From Natronosporangium sp035305625 (lineage in GTDB: Bacteria > Actinomycetota > Actinomycetes > Mycobacteriales > Micromonosporaceae): a stretch of DNA of 64,000 bases. Below, in pieces: positions 7,644 to 17,160 of this stretch. Position numbers and translations under genes: made by a program. The stretch spans positions 620,001 to 684,000 of the forward strand of contig CAWEKD010000007.1 in the NCBI GenBank assembly GCA_963809545.1, written 5' to 3'. Under the pieces are notes generated by a model that worked only from the letters and a program-made list of their open reading frames with translations, searched no databases and was not told where the DNA came from. Position 1 is the first letter of the stretch. Every line of letters starts with the position of its first letter.

Positions 7644-10600
7644 TCAGCCGACCCGCGCGGCGCCGTCGACCACGGGCTGGCTGGTCAACAACTGCAGCTC
7701 CGCGGCGCGTACCTCACTCGACCCGACGGCGGTGTCCCGGCAGTCGGCGTCGAGGGCCTCCGGGTAGTGCGGCCCACCCTGGAAGTCCGGGTTACCGGTG
7801 CACTGGTTGGTCAGCACCACGAACTTCACATGGGTGGCGGTGGTCGTGGGCAGCGCGAACGACCGCAGCAGCAGATCCGGGGAGGAGGGGCGCGGGTTCG
7901 GCCCCGGGAACGCGTCCGGGTGGGAGCGCAGGATCCGCTGCCAGCCGGCGTCGGTGTCGGCGTCACAGGTGGGGTTGGCCGGGTCGCCGGCCGTGCACGC
8001 GTACAGCTCGAACTGCCGCACCGCCGTGAACCGGTTCTGGTCCGGCAGCAGCATCGCGCTCACGTTCGCGCGCTGGATGGTCTGTTCCCCGTCCAGTGCG
8101 ACCACCACGGTGGTGCCGGCCACCGGCTGCGTGCTCGGGGTCGCCACCCGACCGGTCGCGGGGAGCCCGGACCGGATGGTGTCGCCGTCGGCCAGCGACA
8201 CCATCACCGCGGGAATGGCCACCTCCGGGTCGCTGCCGCCCATCTCGATCGGGGCACCGGGCACGTTGTTGATCACGATGACCGCGACCGCGCCGGCGTC
8301 CTGGGCGTAGCGCACCTTCTCGGTGAAGGCGCAGTTGCCCCGATCGACCAGCGCGATCGCCCCGGCCGGGAAGTCCACCAGCGGACCGCACCCCTCGGTC
8401 GGGTTGGCGCTGCCGTCGTTGACCAACACCACCGGACCGGCCAATCCGACCTCGTCCGGGTCCGGGCCGAAGGTGGCGCCGCTGGCGCCGTACCGACCGG
8501 CGGCCGCCGACGGCGGGTCGATGGTCACCAGGTGCGGCAGGTCGCCGGCCCGCTGCCAGTTGGTGGCCTCGGTGTCGTCGATCAGGTCGGTGTGCCGTAC
8601 CCCGTCCCCGGTGGCGGTGGCGCCCTGCGCTACCGACGCCACGTTGGTCGGGAAGTGGATGGTGATGGTCCGCTCCTCCCCCGGCTGCAGGTCCGTGACG
8701 AGGAACCGCACGTGCCCGTACCCGTCGGCACGGGCGACGAACTGGTAACCGTGCGGATGGGGCACGAACCGCTCCACCTGACCGATCGGGGTGGCCCGCG
8801 CCTCGTAGTTACCCACGTACACCTCGGCCTCGATCGGCTGCCCGCCCTCGTCCTTGGCTACCGCCACAAAGTGCAGCGTGGCCGGCTCGTGCCGCGGCGA
8901 CTCGAAGCTGGGCACCGGGTCGGTGTCCGCTGGCCCGGCCACGCTGGCGTGCTCCCCGAAGCCCCGCCGCGCGAACCCGAGCCAGAGCAGGTCGTGGTTG
9001 GCGCCGTCGAAGCGCAGCAGATCCGCGGCGAAGTAGGCGTCCCGGGCGTCCAGCATGGTGGGGGCGGTCGGCATCAGCAGCATCGCGTCGAACACCAGCT
9101 GGATCCACCGCCGGTTGCCCGGGCACTGCTCCACCGGCCGGGCGCCGTCGGCGCACTCGCGCTGCACCGTGCCGCCCTCGTTCGGGTAGCGCTCCAGGAA
9201 CAGCTTGCGCAGATCGTGGTTGACCGCGCTCCAGATCTGGCTGTCCGAATGCACCTGCGGGCCGGTGATGTCGTAGCCCATGGATCCGAAATTGAGCGTG
9301 TTGATCCATACGTCCTGCCCGGGCTGGGGGAACTGCCCGGCGGACGGGAAGGCCATGTTGTAGTTCCGGATGCCCCGGAACGGGTTGCCGGTGGCGTAGG
9401 AGCCGACCGTCCACGCGTCCAAGCCCCGGGGCAGACCGTACTGGTGCTGGTACTCGAGTCCGATGAAGTCCGACCAGCTCTCCCCCATGGCGCCGGCGTG
9501 GAACCCGGACCGGGTGTTGCCCTTGCCGATCAGCCGGTTCTCGATCATGTGGGTGTACTCGTGGCCGATCACCGACATGTCGAAGTCGCCGATCGCGCAC
9601 GGGCCGTAGAAGCTGGCGGCCGCCGGCTCCCACAGGAACATGCTCATCACCGAGGGGGTCCCGTCCGGGCGGGTGGCCATGGTGGCGTTGTTCCGCGAGC
9701 CGGGCGAGATCGCGCCGGCCTGAGCGAGGGCGACCACCGGGTCGCCCTCCCCGGCCGGATTGACTCCGAAGTTGTATGTCTGGGCGTTCCAGGTCTGCTC
9801 GGTGAAGCCGAGGTGGTAGGCCCAGTCGTGCATCCGCCAGTTGGCGACGAACAGATTCGTGACCGAGGCGTAGATGTCGTTGCCGCCAGGGACCAGGTTG
9901 GTGGGATGGCAGCCGGTGGTGTACCAGACGTTGGTCCACGGGAACTGGTAGTCGCGGGTGGGGCTGGTCGGATACTGCCCCCAGGTGCCGCTCCAGTATT
10001 CCGCCGCCTCCACCGCGTTGCCGCGGGTGGTGTAGGTGGGCTCGCCGGTACGGGCGTCGACGTCCCACGGCACCCGAGCCGCGTCGTTGGCGATGACCCG
10101 GTCGCAGCCCGGTTGCGCGGTCCAGCACCACCGTTCCCGCAGATCCGCGTCGAGGTAGCGCCACGGCGGCTGCCCGCTGGAGATAGCCGGCGGGTGGGAC
10201 GGGTAGACGTCCCACGTGCCTTCATGGTCGAGGTGGTGGACGATGTTCTCGCGGTATCGCACCTGGCCGGTGCTCGCGTCCACGATGTACCGGTAGCCCT
10301 CCTCGGGACCAGCCAGGTAGTGCACCTCGTACGCGGGGTGGATCCGCCCGTCTGGCGTGGGGAACGCTACCCACCGCACCAGTTGCTCCGGCACCAGTCC
10401 GGCCACCTGCACCACATGCCAGTCGCCCCGCCGGCCCAGCGACCGGACGTCGGTGGGAGCGGCGTCGCCGCCCGCGTCGTCGACCGCCTGCGCCACCGCC
10501 TGGGCGGTGGTCAATCTGATCCCCGCGGTCAGCCGGGCGGTGGTTTCCGGCACCAAGGTGCTGGAGGCGTACGCGACCCGCCATCCCCCGTCCGGATCGA

Positions 10601-11114
10601 CGGACAGGCCGACGGTGGCCACTCCCTCCGGCGCGACCGGTAGGCCGCTCACCGACTGCCGCAGCACCACCGCGTAGGCGGTGTCGGTCAGCGGCACCAC
10701 CGTGTCCACCGCGAGGTTGGCCGCCGACTCCAATCCGTACAGTGCGCGGTGCTGGTCCAGCCAGGTCAAGGCGGCGTCGGCCGGGGTGGCCCCGGGCACG
10801 CCGGTAGCCAGGTACCCCTCGGAGCGGATCACCGATGCGGCGGTGCCGAACGCGGTCCAGCGCACGGTGGCGTCGAGGGCCTCGGCGAGCTCCTGCGCCG
10901 CCGAGGTCGGAGCGGCGGCGGGAACGGCGGCGCGAGTGTCCAGATCAGCCAGTGCGGGGCCGGCGGGGCGCAGCGCAGGAGGTAGGTCATCCGGCGCCAC
11001 GGCGTGGGCCGGGATGCCGGCTCCGGTGAGGACGAGGGCGAGCGCGAGGCCCGCCACCAGGATGCTCCGGACGCGACGAGCGCGTCGCTCGGGTTTCACG
11101 ATCGGGGTCGACAT
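7644..11114 (-). CDS. Secreted M36-type (fungalysin-like) metallopeptidase with PA domain
   Basis: 1156 aa from the ATG at 11114, supported by GGAAGG upstream; the open frame continues 33 codons further without support. A signal peptide is followed by an FTP-like propeptide (residues about 60-230). The zinc site HEYTHMIENR lies near residue 520, with the third ligand in GAMGESWSDFIGLEY, the M36 arrangement. A protease-associated (PA) domain follows (VALVDRGNCAFTEKVRYAQ, about 920-1010), then a C-terminal domain that may bind substrate. Expected to be an extracellular endopeptidase activated by propeptide removal. The long opposite-strand open frame across it is a GC artefact. Confidence 0.93.
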   Translation of the reverse strand: MSTPIVKPERRARRVRSILVAGLALALVLTGAGIPAHAVAPDDLPPALRPAGPALADLDTRAAVPAAAPTSAAQELAEALDATVRWTAFGTAASVIRSEGYLATGVPGATPADAALTWLDQHRALYGLESAANLAVDTVVPLTDTAYAVVLRQSVSGLPVAPEGVATVGLSVDPDGGWRVAYASSTLVPETTARLTAGIRLTTAQAVAQAVDDAGGDAAPTDVRSLGRRGDWHVVQVAGLVPEQLVRWVAFPTPDGRIHPAYEVHYLAGPEEGYRYIVDASTGQVRYRENIVHHLDHEGTWDVYPSHPPAISSGQPPWRYLDADLRERWCWTAQPGCDRVIANDAARVPWDVDARTGEPTYTTRGNAVEAAEYWSGTWGQYPTSPTRDYQFPWTNVWYTTGCHPTNLVPGGNDIYASVTNLFVANWRMHDWAYHLGFTEQTWNAQTYNFGVNPAGEGDPVVALAQAGAISPGSRNNATMATRPDGTPSVMSMFLWEPAAASFYGPCAIGDFDMSVIGHEYTHMIENRLIGKGNTRSGFHAGAMGESWSDFIGLEYQHQYGLPRGLDAWTVGSYATGNPFRGIRNYNMAFPSAGQFPQPGQDVWINTLNFGSMGYDITGPQVHSDSQIWSAVNHDLRKLFLERYPNEGGTVQRECADGARPVEQCPGNRRWIQLVFDAMLLMPTAPTMLDARDAYFAADLLRFDGANHDLLWLGFARRGFGEHASVAGPADTDPVPSFESPRHEPATLHFVAVAKDEGGQPIEAEVYVGNYEARATPIGQVERFVPHPHGYQFVARADGYGHVRFLVTDLQPGEERTITIHFPTNVASVAQGATATGDGVRHTDLIDDTEATNWQRAGDLPHLVTIDPPSAAAGRYGASGATFGPDPDEVGLAGPVVLVNDGSANPTEGCGPLVDFPAGAIALVDRGNCAFTEKVRYAQDAGAVAVIVINNVPGAPIEMGGSDPEVAIPAVMVSLADGDTIRSGLPATGRVATPSTQPVAGTTVVVALDGEQTIQRANVSAMLLPDQNRFTAVRQFELYACTAGDPANPTCDADTDAGWQRILRSHPDAFPGPNPRPSSPDLLLRSFALPTTTATHVKFVVLTNQCTGNPDFQGGPHYPEALDADCRDTAVGSSEVRAAELQLLTSQPVVDGAARVG

Positions 11115-11401
11115 GGGGGCCTTCCGTCGGAGGATCACGGGGGCACCCGACCGCGGCGGGGGCACGGCCAGGAAACGGGCCAGGGACCCGTGACTCCGCC
11201 GGCACTGCCGCACCTAACGGAGTTGCCGCGATGCTTACAGCGCAAGTGATATCTGTCAACTGATTGATATAAGACATGTCACACTGTTTCCGCATCTTCC
11301 GGGGAGGTAGGTTTCCGCTGACCGTGCGGAACAGCGCGATTCACCCCCGCTAGGTCACCGAAATCGACCCCACGGTCAGATCCTGGTCGTACCGTGAGGC
11401 G
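11115..11401. promoter_or_regulatory. Divergent promoter region of the M36 peptidase and AlkZ-like genes
   Basis: 287 bases without a gene between divergent starts. Around 11240-11290 it becomes clearly AT-rich, including the inverted repeat ATATC (N12) GATAT at about 11249-11270. This is the likely site of promoters for one or both neighbours; no consensus sigma site is clear. Confidence 0.4.
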
Positions 11402-12499
11402 GTGACCACCAGATTGACACCGGCAGCGGTGCTCGGGTTCCGGGCACGGGCGCAGCAGCTCGACCGGGATCAGGGCGGCTCGGTTACCGACACCGCCATC
11501 CTGGACTATGGCGTACAGGACACCGGCCCGGACGGCGGCGGCTGGGCGCTGGCGATCCGGGGCCTGACTCCACCCGAGCCCCGGTCCGACCAGTTGGTGC
11601 TGCTGTGGACCCTGCGGGGCGCACCCCACTTCTACCGGCGCACCGACCTGCCCTCCGTGTTGGCGGCGGTCGCCCCGTTCTCCGATGACGACGCTGGCAA
11701 GCGGATCTTCGACGCGGCCACCCCACTTCGACGCGCCGGGATCACGCCGCTGGCGGCGCTGGACACCGTGGCGGACCGGATGCGCCGGGTGGTGACCTCC
11801 CCGATGAGCAAAGGAGAGGTGTCGACCCAGGTCACCCGCCTGTTGGACGAGCCCTACCTGCGCTACTGCCGGCGCTGCCGGGCCACCCATTCGTACGAGC
11901 AGACGTTCCGGCTGGGCGCCACCCGGGCCGGGCTGGAGCTGGAGCCGGGCACCTCCCCGCCGGTGCTGCGGCCGGGGCTACCTCGGCCGGCGCGCCGCCC
12001 CCGGCCGCAGCACGACGTGATCCGGGCCTATCTGCGACTGCTCGGCCCGGCCACTCCGGCCATGGTGGCCCGGTTCCTGGACTCCCCGGTCGCCGAGGTC
12101 CGCGCCCGCTGGCCGGAGGACGTGGCGGAGGTCCGGGTGGACGGTGAGGTCCGGTGGGTGCTGGCCGGCGACACCGACCGGCTGACCGCCGACCCACCGT
12201 CGGCCATTCGCCTGCTCGGCCCGTACGACCTGTTCCTGCAGGCACAGGACCGGCCGACCCTGGTGCCGGATCCCGCCCAGGCCAAAGCCCTGTGGCCGGC
12301 GCTCGGCCGCCCGGGCGCGGTGCTGGATCGCAATCGGATCGTCGGCACCTGGCGTCCCCGGGCGGCCGGGCGGAAGCTGACCGTCCAGGTCGAGCTGTGG
12401 CGGCGGGTGCCGGCCACCACCCGCCGCCGGATCGAGGCCGAGGCGGGCCGACTGGCCGCGTACCGTGGCGTGTCGCTGGCCGCCGTCACCGGCCTCTGA
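11402..12499 (+). CDS. Winged-helix DNA-binding domain protein, AlkZ/YcaQ-like
   Basis: 365 aa from a GTG. The order of motifs (RARAQQLD near the N-terminus, helical repeats, LLGPYDLFLQAQDRPTLVPD near residues 275-295, a final VQVELWRRVP strand region) fits the 'winged helix DNA-binding domain-containing protein' family that includes AlkZ/YcaQ DNA glycosylases. In AlkZ enzymes a QxQ or QxD motif is catalytic; QAQD here lies in the matching region. Repair of alkylated or crosslinked bases is therefore plausible, but many members are untested. It converges on the M23 peptidase gene. Confidence 0.8.
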   Translation: MTTRLTPAAVLGFRARAQQLDRDQGGSVTDTAILDYGVQDTGPDGGGWALAIRGLTPPEPRSDQLVLLWTLRGAPHFYRRTDLPSVLAAVAPFSDDDAGKRIFDAATPLRRAGITPLAALDTVADRMRRVVTSPMSKGEVSTQVTRLLDEPYLRYCRRCRATHSYEQTFRLGATRAGLELEPGTSPPVLRPGLPRPARRPRPQHDVIRAYLRLLGPATPAMVARFLDSPVAEVRARWPEDVAEVRVDGEVRWVLAGDTDRLTADPPSAIRLLGPYDLFLQAQDRPTLVPDPAQAKALWPALGRPGAVLDRNRIVGTWRPRAAGRKLTVQVELWRRVPATTRRRIEAEAGRLAAYRGVSLAAVTGL

Positions 12500-12534
12500 C
12501 CGGGGCGGAGCCGGCCCCGCCCCGGCCCCGGCGG

Positions 12535-13464
12535 CTACGCGCCGCAGTGTTGGAACGGGCTGGTGTACGAGTAACCGCCGGTGCTACCGCCCCAGCGGAC
12601 ACAGGTGCCGGCCGCGTACCGCTTCACCGGCCCGGCGTAGTAGCTGAAGTTGCCGGAATCGGTGGTCCGGTTGCTGCCCTGCGGTTCCAGGAACGCGGTG
12701 GTCTGGGTGGGGGTGCCGACATTGCGGGTCTTCAGGGTGACCACGCAGTTGTAGCCGTTGTTCGAGTTGTACAGCAGGTACACCCGGCCGGCGTCTCCCA
12801 ACGCGTGGGAGTTGATCACCTTGTAGCCGCTGCCGCACACCTGGGTCGGGGTGTACGGATTGCTGCTGCCGCCGCAGTTACGGCTGGTGTAGTTCCGGGT
12901 GCCGTAGTAGTAGACCTGCGACCCGTTCCACACGATCGGCACCACGGTGCCCCGGTAGGCGGTCCGCTGCTCGTAGTGCAGGTGGGAACCGGAGGAGTTG
13001 CCGCTGTTGCCGACTCGACCGATCGGCTGCCCCTGGGTCACGTACTGGTTGAGGTTGACCAGGTAGGCGCTCAGGTGGGCGTAGTACGAGGCGCTGCCGT
13101 CGGCGTGCCGGATCACGATCAGGCGGCCGTACCCGGTGCCCGCCATGGTGCCACGGTGCACCACCGTGCCGGCGGCGCTGGCGACCACGATGTCGCCGTG
13201 GTCATTGGCGCGGTTCAGGTCGATCGCCCGCTGTGGGCTGTGGTTGGTGCGGGTCTGGCCGCTCCAGGTCTGCCCACACGGGAACGGCATCTGGTGGGAC
13301 ACGGCCTGGACGGAATTCTCCGGCGCCGCGTGGCCCAGGGAGGGGGCGCCCGTCGCCGGGGCCGCCGCCAGGGGGAGGAACAGGACCGCGGCCGCGGCCG
13401 CCCCGACCGCTCGCCGGATGCGAGCGGTCCACGGAAGGGATCGGGATGGATGACGATGGGGCAT
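12535..13464 (-). CDS. Secreted M23 (LytM-type) peptidase with SapA-like C-terminal domain
   Basis: 309 aa. An arginine-rich N-terminus and hydrophobic stretch ending AAAPATGA form a signal peptide. Residues about 60-185 are an M23 domain: zinc ligands in RAIDLN and in the HLHYEQ motif. Such enzymes usually cut peptidoglycan cross-links. From about residue 215 the sequence (GYKVINSHALGDAGRVYLLY) resembles spore-associated protein A of actinobacteria, an uncommon pairing. The domain boundary lies in a Cys- and Ser-rich linker. Role in cell-wall remodelling during sporulation or in attack on other bacteria is inferred. Confidence 0.88.
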   Translation of the reverse strand: MPHRHPSRSLPWTARIRRAVGAAAAAVLFLPLAAAPATGAPSLGHAAPENSVQAVSHQMPFPCGQTWSGQTRTNHSPQRAIDLNRANDHGDIVVASAAGTVVHRGTMAGTGYGRLIVIRHADGSASYYAHLSAYLVNLNQYVTQGQPIGRVGNSGNSSGSHLHYEQRTAYRGTVVPIVWNGSQVYYYGTRNYTSRNCGGSSNPYTPTQVCGSGYKVINSHALGDAGRVYLLYNSNNGYNCVVTLKTRNVGTPTQTTAFLEPQGSNRTTDSGNFSYYAGPVKRYAAGTCVRWGGSTGGYSYTSPFQHCGA

Positions 13465-13607
13465 GGACGCCTCCTCATCAGATCGACAAAGTTAAAGACA
13501 CTGTGAACGGACCGACCCGCCGACGCAAGTGATCCCTTCCCACAACTTGTCGCCGACCGGGCCCCGGCGTTGCCTGACCGCGGGCCGGCGACTAGCGTCG
13601 GTCCCCG

Positions 13608-15737
13608 ATGATCACCACTGCCCACAGCATCGCTCCGGCCGAGGCCATGACCGCGACCGTCATCGACCCGCTCCGCGACCCGATCCCCCCCGCCTGGGAC
13701 GAATTCGCCACCCGCCACCGTCTCCGTCCCGGTTGGTTCGCCGGCCCGACCCGGGTGATCGACTGGTGCGTACCGGTGCCGTCCTCGATGGTGTTGGTGG
13801 AGGCCCCCGGTCACACCGGGCCGGTAGCGTTGTTCCACGCCCGGCACTTCGGGGTGGGCAACCCGGCCCGGTACGTCCGCCCCGGCCGGTCGACCCGGTT
13901 GGCGCTCACCGAGTGCCGGACCGTCCCGGTGCCGATGGAGCCCGGGTTCACCTTCGTCGACGGCCTGCCACACGCCGACCGGGTCGCGGCGGTCCGGGCG
14001 TTCGAGCGGGCAATCCGGGATCGGCTCGGGCCGGGCCACCTTGGCATCGCCTACCGCAATCTCAGCAGCGAGCACCTGGCGCTGGTGACCGGTCCCGGCC
14101 GCCGGCTACAGCGGCTGCGCCCCCGCATGGTGCTGGACAACCAGTGGTCGGATGCGGCCGAGTACTGGCGCTCGCTGCCGGCCAAGTGGCGTTCCCAGCT
14201 GAAACGGATCCGGGCCGAGGTGGACGCCGACTCTTCGGTGAAGGTGGAACTGACCACGCAGATCGACCCGGAGGAGGCGGCCTGGTTGGCGGAGGTGATC
14301 CGGCAGCGGTACACCCCCCGGTTCCCGCCGATGCCGCCCCTGCCGGCGGTGGCGATCGCGGAGGTCGCCCAGTTGCCCGGCACCCGGTTCATCACCTACC
14401 GGGAGCGATCCGGCCGCCTGCTGGGCTACTCCACGCTCTACGACACCGGCAGCGAACTCACCCTGATCTGGTGGGGCAGCCGGGCCGACGGCGACGGTCG
14501 CCGTGCCAACCTCTATTTCGACCAGTATCTACGGGCGATCGAGCTGATGATCGACCTGGAGCGGCCCCGGATGGTGCTGGGCGCGGGGATGGAGCGGATC
14601 AAGGCCCGGTTCGGGGCCCATCCGATTACCCGCTGGAACGTGTTCGCCCCGTTCTGGACCCACCCCGACGGTCGGCCGCGAGACCACGCCCCGACTCGCG
14701 GCGGCGACTCCCGCCCCTCGCTCCCCCCGGCCGAGCCGGCGGGCGGGGCCCGGGGACCGCGTCGGTGGTGGTCGACCCTGCGCCGCTGGTCCGGGCAGGA
14801 CCCGGAGCGCGAGCGGATGGCGACCCCGTGCCGCCAATGCGGACGGTGGGACACCGTGACCCTGTTCCGGCTCAGCCCCCGGTCGGCCCGGTACTGGTGC
14901 GGTCATTGCGGCGCGCTGGGGCAGCTACGCGGGCGGCAGGCGTTGGCGGAGATCCGGTCTCGGGAACAGTGGCAAGCCGCCACCGCGCCGCGCCCGACCC
15001 ACCCGGATTCCGCCATCCCCGACCGAACGGCCGCACCGGACTCGGCCGCGGCGGCGACCGGGGCGGACCCCACCGAGTTCATGCCGCCGGCGATGGTGCG
15101 GTGGATCCACTCCCGGTTCCGTCGGGGCCTGCCTCCCCCGTACAGCAAGGCGGTGGTCTACCAGCGGTACCGGGAATGGGACGCGCATCTGCGCCGGCTC
15201 AGCCCGGCGGACGTGGCGGCGTTGGCCAACCCCGGCGAGCCGCCGGTCCAGCCCGGACTGCCGTCGTTCCCCCAGGTGGTGAGCGCGCTGCACAACACCT
15301 GCTACGACGTGGAGCGGGCCGTCCGCCAGCTGCTGGCCAGCGGCGACCCGCCGGCGGAGGAGGCCGCAGCGGCGCTGCGGGAACGGGTCGAGCACGCCCG
15401 TCGGTGGCTGGCCCGCCACGCCCGGGCCCTGTGCTGGGTGGACCGCCACCCGCCGGAGGGGCTGGTGGAACCGGATCGGGCGGCGGTGGAGGCCGCGGTG
15501 GCCGCACTGCGGTCCGGCGCGCTCCCGGACCTGGAAACCGGCCGTGCCGCCCTGGCGGCGCTGTTCGGTGTCGACAGCAGCCCCAGCCTGTCCACCTTGC
15601 TCCGCGCCTACGCCACCGACGAGGTGGTGGATGCGCTGGCCGCCTATCTGGCCAGGGGGGAGCGTCCGTTGCGGCAGGAGACCTTGGCCCGGCTGACGGT
15701 CGAGGTGGCCGATCCGACCCAACCGGACAGCCAATGA
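13608..15737 (+). CDS. Large multidomain protein: GNAT/FemAB-like domain plus zinc ribbon
   Basis: 709 aa. Residues about 140-360 look like a GNAT/FemAB-type acyltransferase fold (YWRSLPAKWRSQLKRIRAEV, then a GYSTLYDTGSELTLIWWG strand region), similar in outline to 'peptidogalycan' DUF482 proteins. Near residues 408-435 is a small zinc ribbon with CRQC and CGHC. The C-terminal 230 residues are helical and unassigned, and include a conserved-looking FMPPAMVRWIHSRFRRG segment. No signal peptide. ATG start; no strong ribosome site. The downstream GNAT gene is 37 bases away in the same direction, so they may be co-transcribed. Exact function unknown. Confidence 0.7.
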   Translation: MITTAHSIAPAEAMTATVIDPLRDPIPPAWDEFATRHRLRPGWFAGPTRVIDWCVPVPSSMVLVEAPGHTGPVALFHARHFGVGNPARYVRPGRSTRLALTECRTVPVPMEPGFTFVDGLPHADRVAAVRAFERAIRDRLGPGHLGIAYRNLSSEHLALVTGPGRRLQRLRPRMVLDNQWSDAAEYWRSLPAKWRSQLKRIRAEVDADSSVKVELTTQIDPEEAAWLAEVIRQRYTPRFPPMPPLPAVAIAEVAQLPGTRFITYRERSGRLLGYSTLYDTGSELTLIWWGSRADGDGRRANLYFDQYLRAIELMIDLERPRMVLGAGMERIKARFGAHPITRWNVFAPFWTHPDGRPRDHAPTRGGDSRPSLPPAEPAGGARGPRRWWSTLRRWSGQDPERERMATPCRQCGRWDTVTLFRLSPRSARYWCGHCGALGQLRGRQALAEIRSREQWQAATAPRPTHPDSAIPDRTAAPDSAAAATGADPTEFMPPAMVRWIHSRFRRGLPPPYSKAVVYQRYREWDAHLRRLSPADVAALANPGEPPVQPGLPSFPQVVSALHNTCYDVERAVRQLLASGDPPAEEAAAALRERVEHARRWLARHARALCWVDRHPPEGLVEPDRAAVEAAVAALRSGALPDLETGRAALAALFGVDSSPSLSTLLRAYATDEVVDALAAYLARGERPLRQETLARLTVEVADPTQPDSQ

Positions 15738-15774
15738 TCATGTAGCCGTTTGGCCGGCTGTTACGCTCCCCGCC

Positions 15775-16419
15775 ATGAGTGAACCCGACCTGGCCGTCCG
15801 GATCGAGCCGGTCCATGACCGGATCGCCGCGGTCGGTTCCCTGCTAGCGGAGACGTTCGCCGCCACCCCCAGCCCCGCCATGGCCCGGGTGCCGTACCCG
15901 CGCCGGGTCCGTATCCTGCGCGGCATCCTCACCGATGCCACCCGGGACCTGGCGCAACACGGGCACGTACTGGTGGCGCTGGACACCAACGGGTCATCCG
16001 AGCGGGTGCTGGGAGCGCTGCTACTCGTCTCCTCCCGCACCATGCCCCCCAGCCTCGGCCGACGGCTACGCAGCGCCCCCGCCAACCTCCGGGCAGCGAT
16101 GCTCGCCCCACGCGCCTTCTCGCTGACGCGGCGCTCGACCCGGATCCGCGGACAGGTACTACCGGAGCCCGGTGACTGGTGGTTGCTGCACACGATGGCG
16201 GTCGACCCGGCCGTACAGCAGCGTGGGATCGGCCGCGCGCTGATGACAGAAGGGCTGACCATCGTCGACGCCACCGGGGGCGACAGCTACCTCCACACCG
16301 CCAACCGGAAGGCGGAAGCGCTGGCCCGGAAGCTCGGGTTCGTCGTGGATCGGCTCATCCCCACCGCATACCCGGGGGAGCCGCCCCATCTGCTGATGCG
16401 GCGCCCGGGCCGGGGATAG
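15775..16419 (+). CDS. GNAT-family N-acetyltransferase
   Basis: 214 aa. The acetyl-CoA-binding motif A is clear: MAVDPAVQQRGIGRALM near residues 142-158, with a following YLHTANRKAEALARKLGF segment typical of GNAT C-terminal halves. Substrate unknown. It directly follows the GNAT/zinc-ribbon gene and precedes a short gene of unknown function. Confidence 0.88.
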   Translation: MSEPDLAVRIEPVHDRIAAVGSLLAETFAATPSPAMARVPYPRRVRILRGILTDATRDLAQHGHVLVALDTNGSSERVLGALLLVSSRTMPPSLGRRLRSAPANLRAAMLAPRAFSLTRRSTRIRGQVLPEPGDWWLLHTMAVDPAVQQRGIGRALMTEGLTIVDATGGDSYLHTANRKAEALARKLGFVVDRLIPTAYPGEPPHLLMRRPGRG

Positions 16420-16451
16420 ACCTGACTCGACCGTCCGATATACAGGTCTCC

Positions 16452-17012
16452 ATGACGGTACGCCTCATTGGAGCCAACCCAGGTCTACGCGTCTTCGCCG
16501 ATGACGGCGAGGGAGAGCTGCTCGGATACGCATCAGTGTGGCGGGTGGACTGGTCCCCGTACGGCACCGGTCCCGCGGTGGTGACCTGGTACGACCAGCG
16601 CCCCCGCGTGATCAGCCCGTCCGCTGAGCTTGGCCGCTGGCTGGCGGATGAATTCACCCGCCACTTCCCAGAGGTGCGGGGTCTGCCGTGGCCGGAGCCG
16701 GAGGTCACGGTCGCGCCGGTGACCCTGGAGCAGGACCTGTCCCATGGCGTGCGAGCGGTAGCGGCCAATGTGGAGGTGGAGATCACCGATCCGTTGGATC
16801 GCCGGCTGGTGCGGGTGGACGATTTCGACCTCGGTGGCACTCCCTACCAGCTGTCCACAGTGCTGATGCCGTGTCGGCGTGGAGTGATCCGGATCGACGG
16901 CACTCCTCTGCCAGGCGCGCCGCGCCTACGCAATCTGGACTCGCCGGAGCTACCGGTGTCCTCCAGCGCGTTCCTGGCCGACGCTGAGGTGTGGTGCCTC
17001 CCCGCCGGATGA
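16452..17012 (+). CDS. Conserved-looking protein of unknown function
   Basis: 186 aa. No family recognised. It is a soluble, beta-rich, acidic protein without signal peptide or membrane segments; features include SVWRVDWSPYGTGPAVVTWYD and a proline-tryptophan motif LPWPEPEV. It ends about 150 bases before the RiPP-type cluster and is separated from it by a hairpin and a promoter, so it is probably not part of that operon, though this is not certain. Confidence 0.65.
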   Translation: MTVRLIGANPGLRVFADDGEGELLGYASVWRVDWSPYGTGPAVVTWYDQRPRVISPSAELGRWLADEFTRHFPEVRGLPWPEPEVTVAPVTLEQDLSHGVRAVAANVEVEITDPLDRRLVRVDDFDLGGTPYQLSTVLMPCRRGVIRIDGTPLPGAPRLRNLDSPELPVSSSAFLADAEVWCLPAG

Positions 17013-17044
17013 GCCATCCCCGGTGCCTCGTCTCACCATGCGCC

Positions 17045-17060
17045 ACACCGAAAACGGTGT
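17045..17060. promoter_or_regulatory. Perfect inverted repeat upstream of the RiPP-type cluster
   Basis: ACACCG-AAAA-CGGTGT is a perfect six-base inverted repeat ten bases upstream of a sigma70-like -35 box. It could be an operator for the cluster or a weak terminator for the preceding gene. Confidence 0.45.
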
Positions 17061-17069
17061 AGTCGCCTC

Positions 17070-17098
17070 TTGACAGTCAGCGACGCTCCTTCTACCTT
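17070..17098 (+). promoter_or_regulatory. Sigma70-like promoter of the RiPP-type cluster
   Basis: TTGACA (17070-17075), a 17-base spacer and TACCTT (17093-17098) make a near-consensus housekeeping promoter, unusual in such a GC-rich genome. The first cluster gene begins at the ATG 62 bases downstream, behind GGGGAGG. Confidence 0.6.
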
Positions 17099-17160
17099 GA
17101 CTCGTGCCAATATCGGCCTACTTCAATCATGGCCGACGCATGCGGGCACGGGGAGGTTTG

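Noticed and set aside
7767..10643. 958-codon plus-strand open frame opposite the M36 peptidase
   Set aside because: GC-rich third positions create long antisense frames; its translation is Arg/Gly/Pro/His-rich with no domain, whereas the minus strand encodes a complete metallopeptidase. The same holds for the long frames opposite pepN and the S8 protease.
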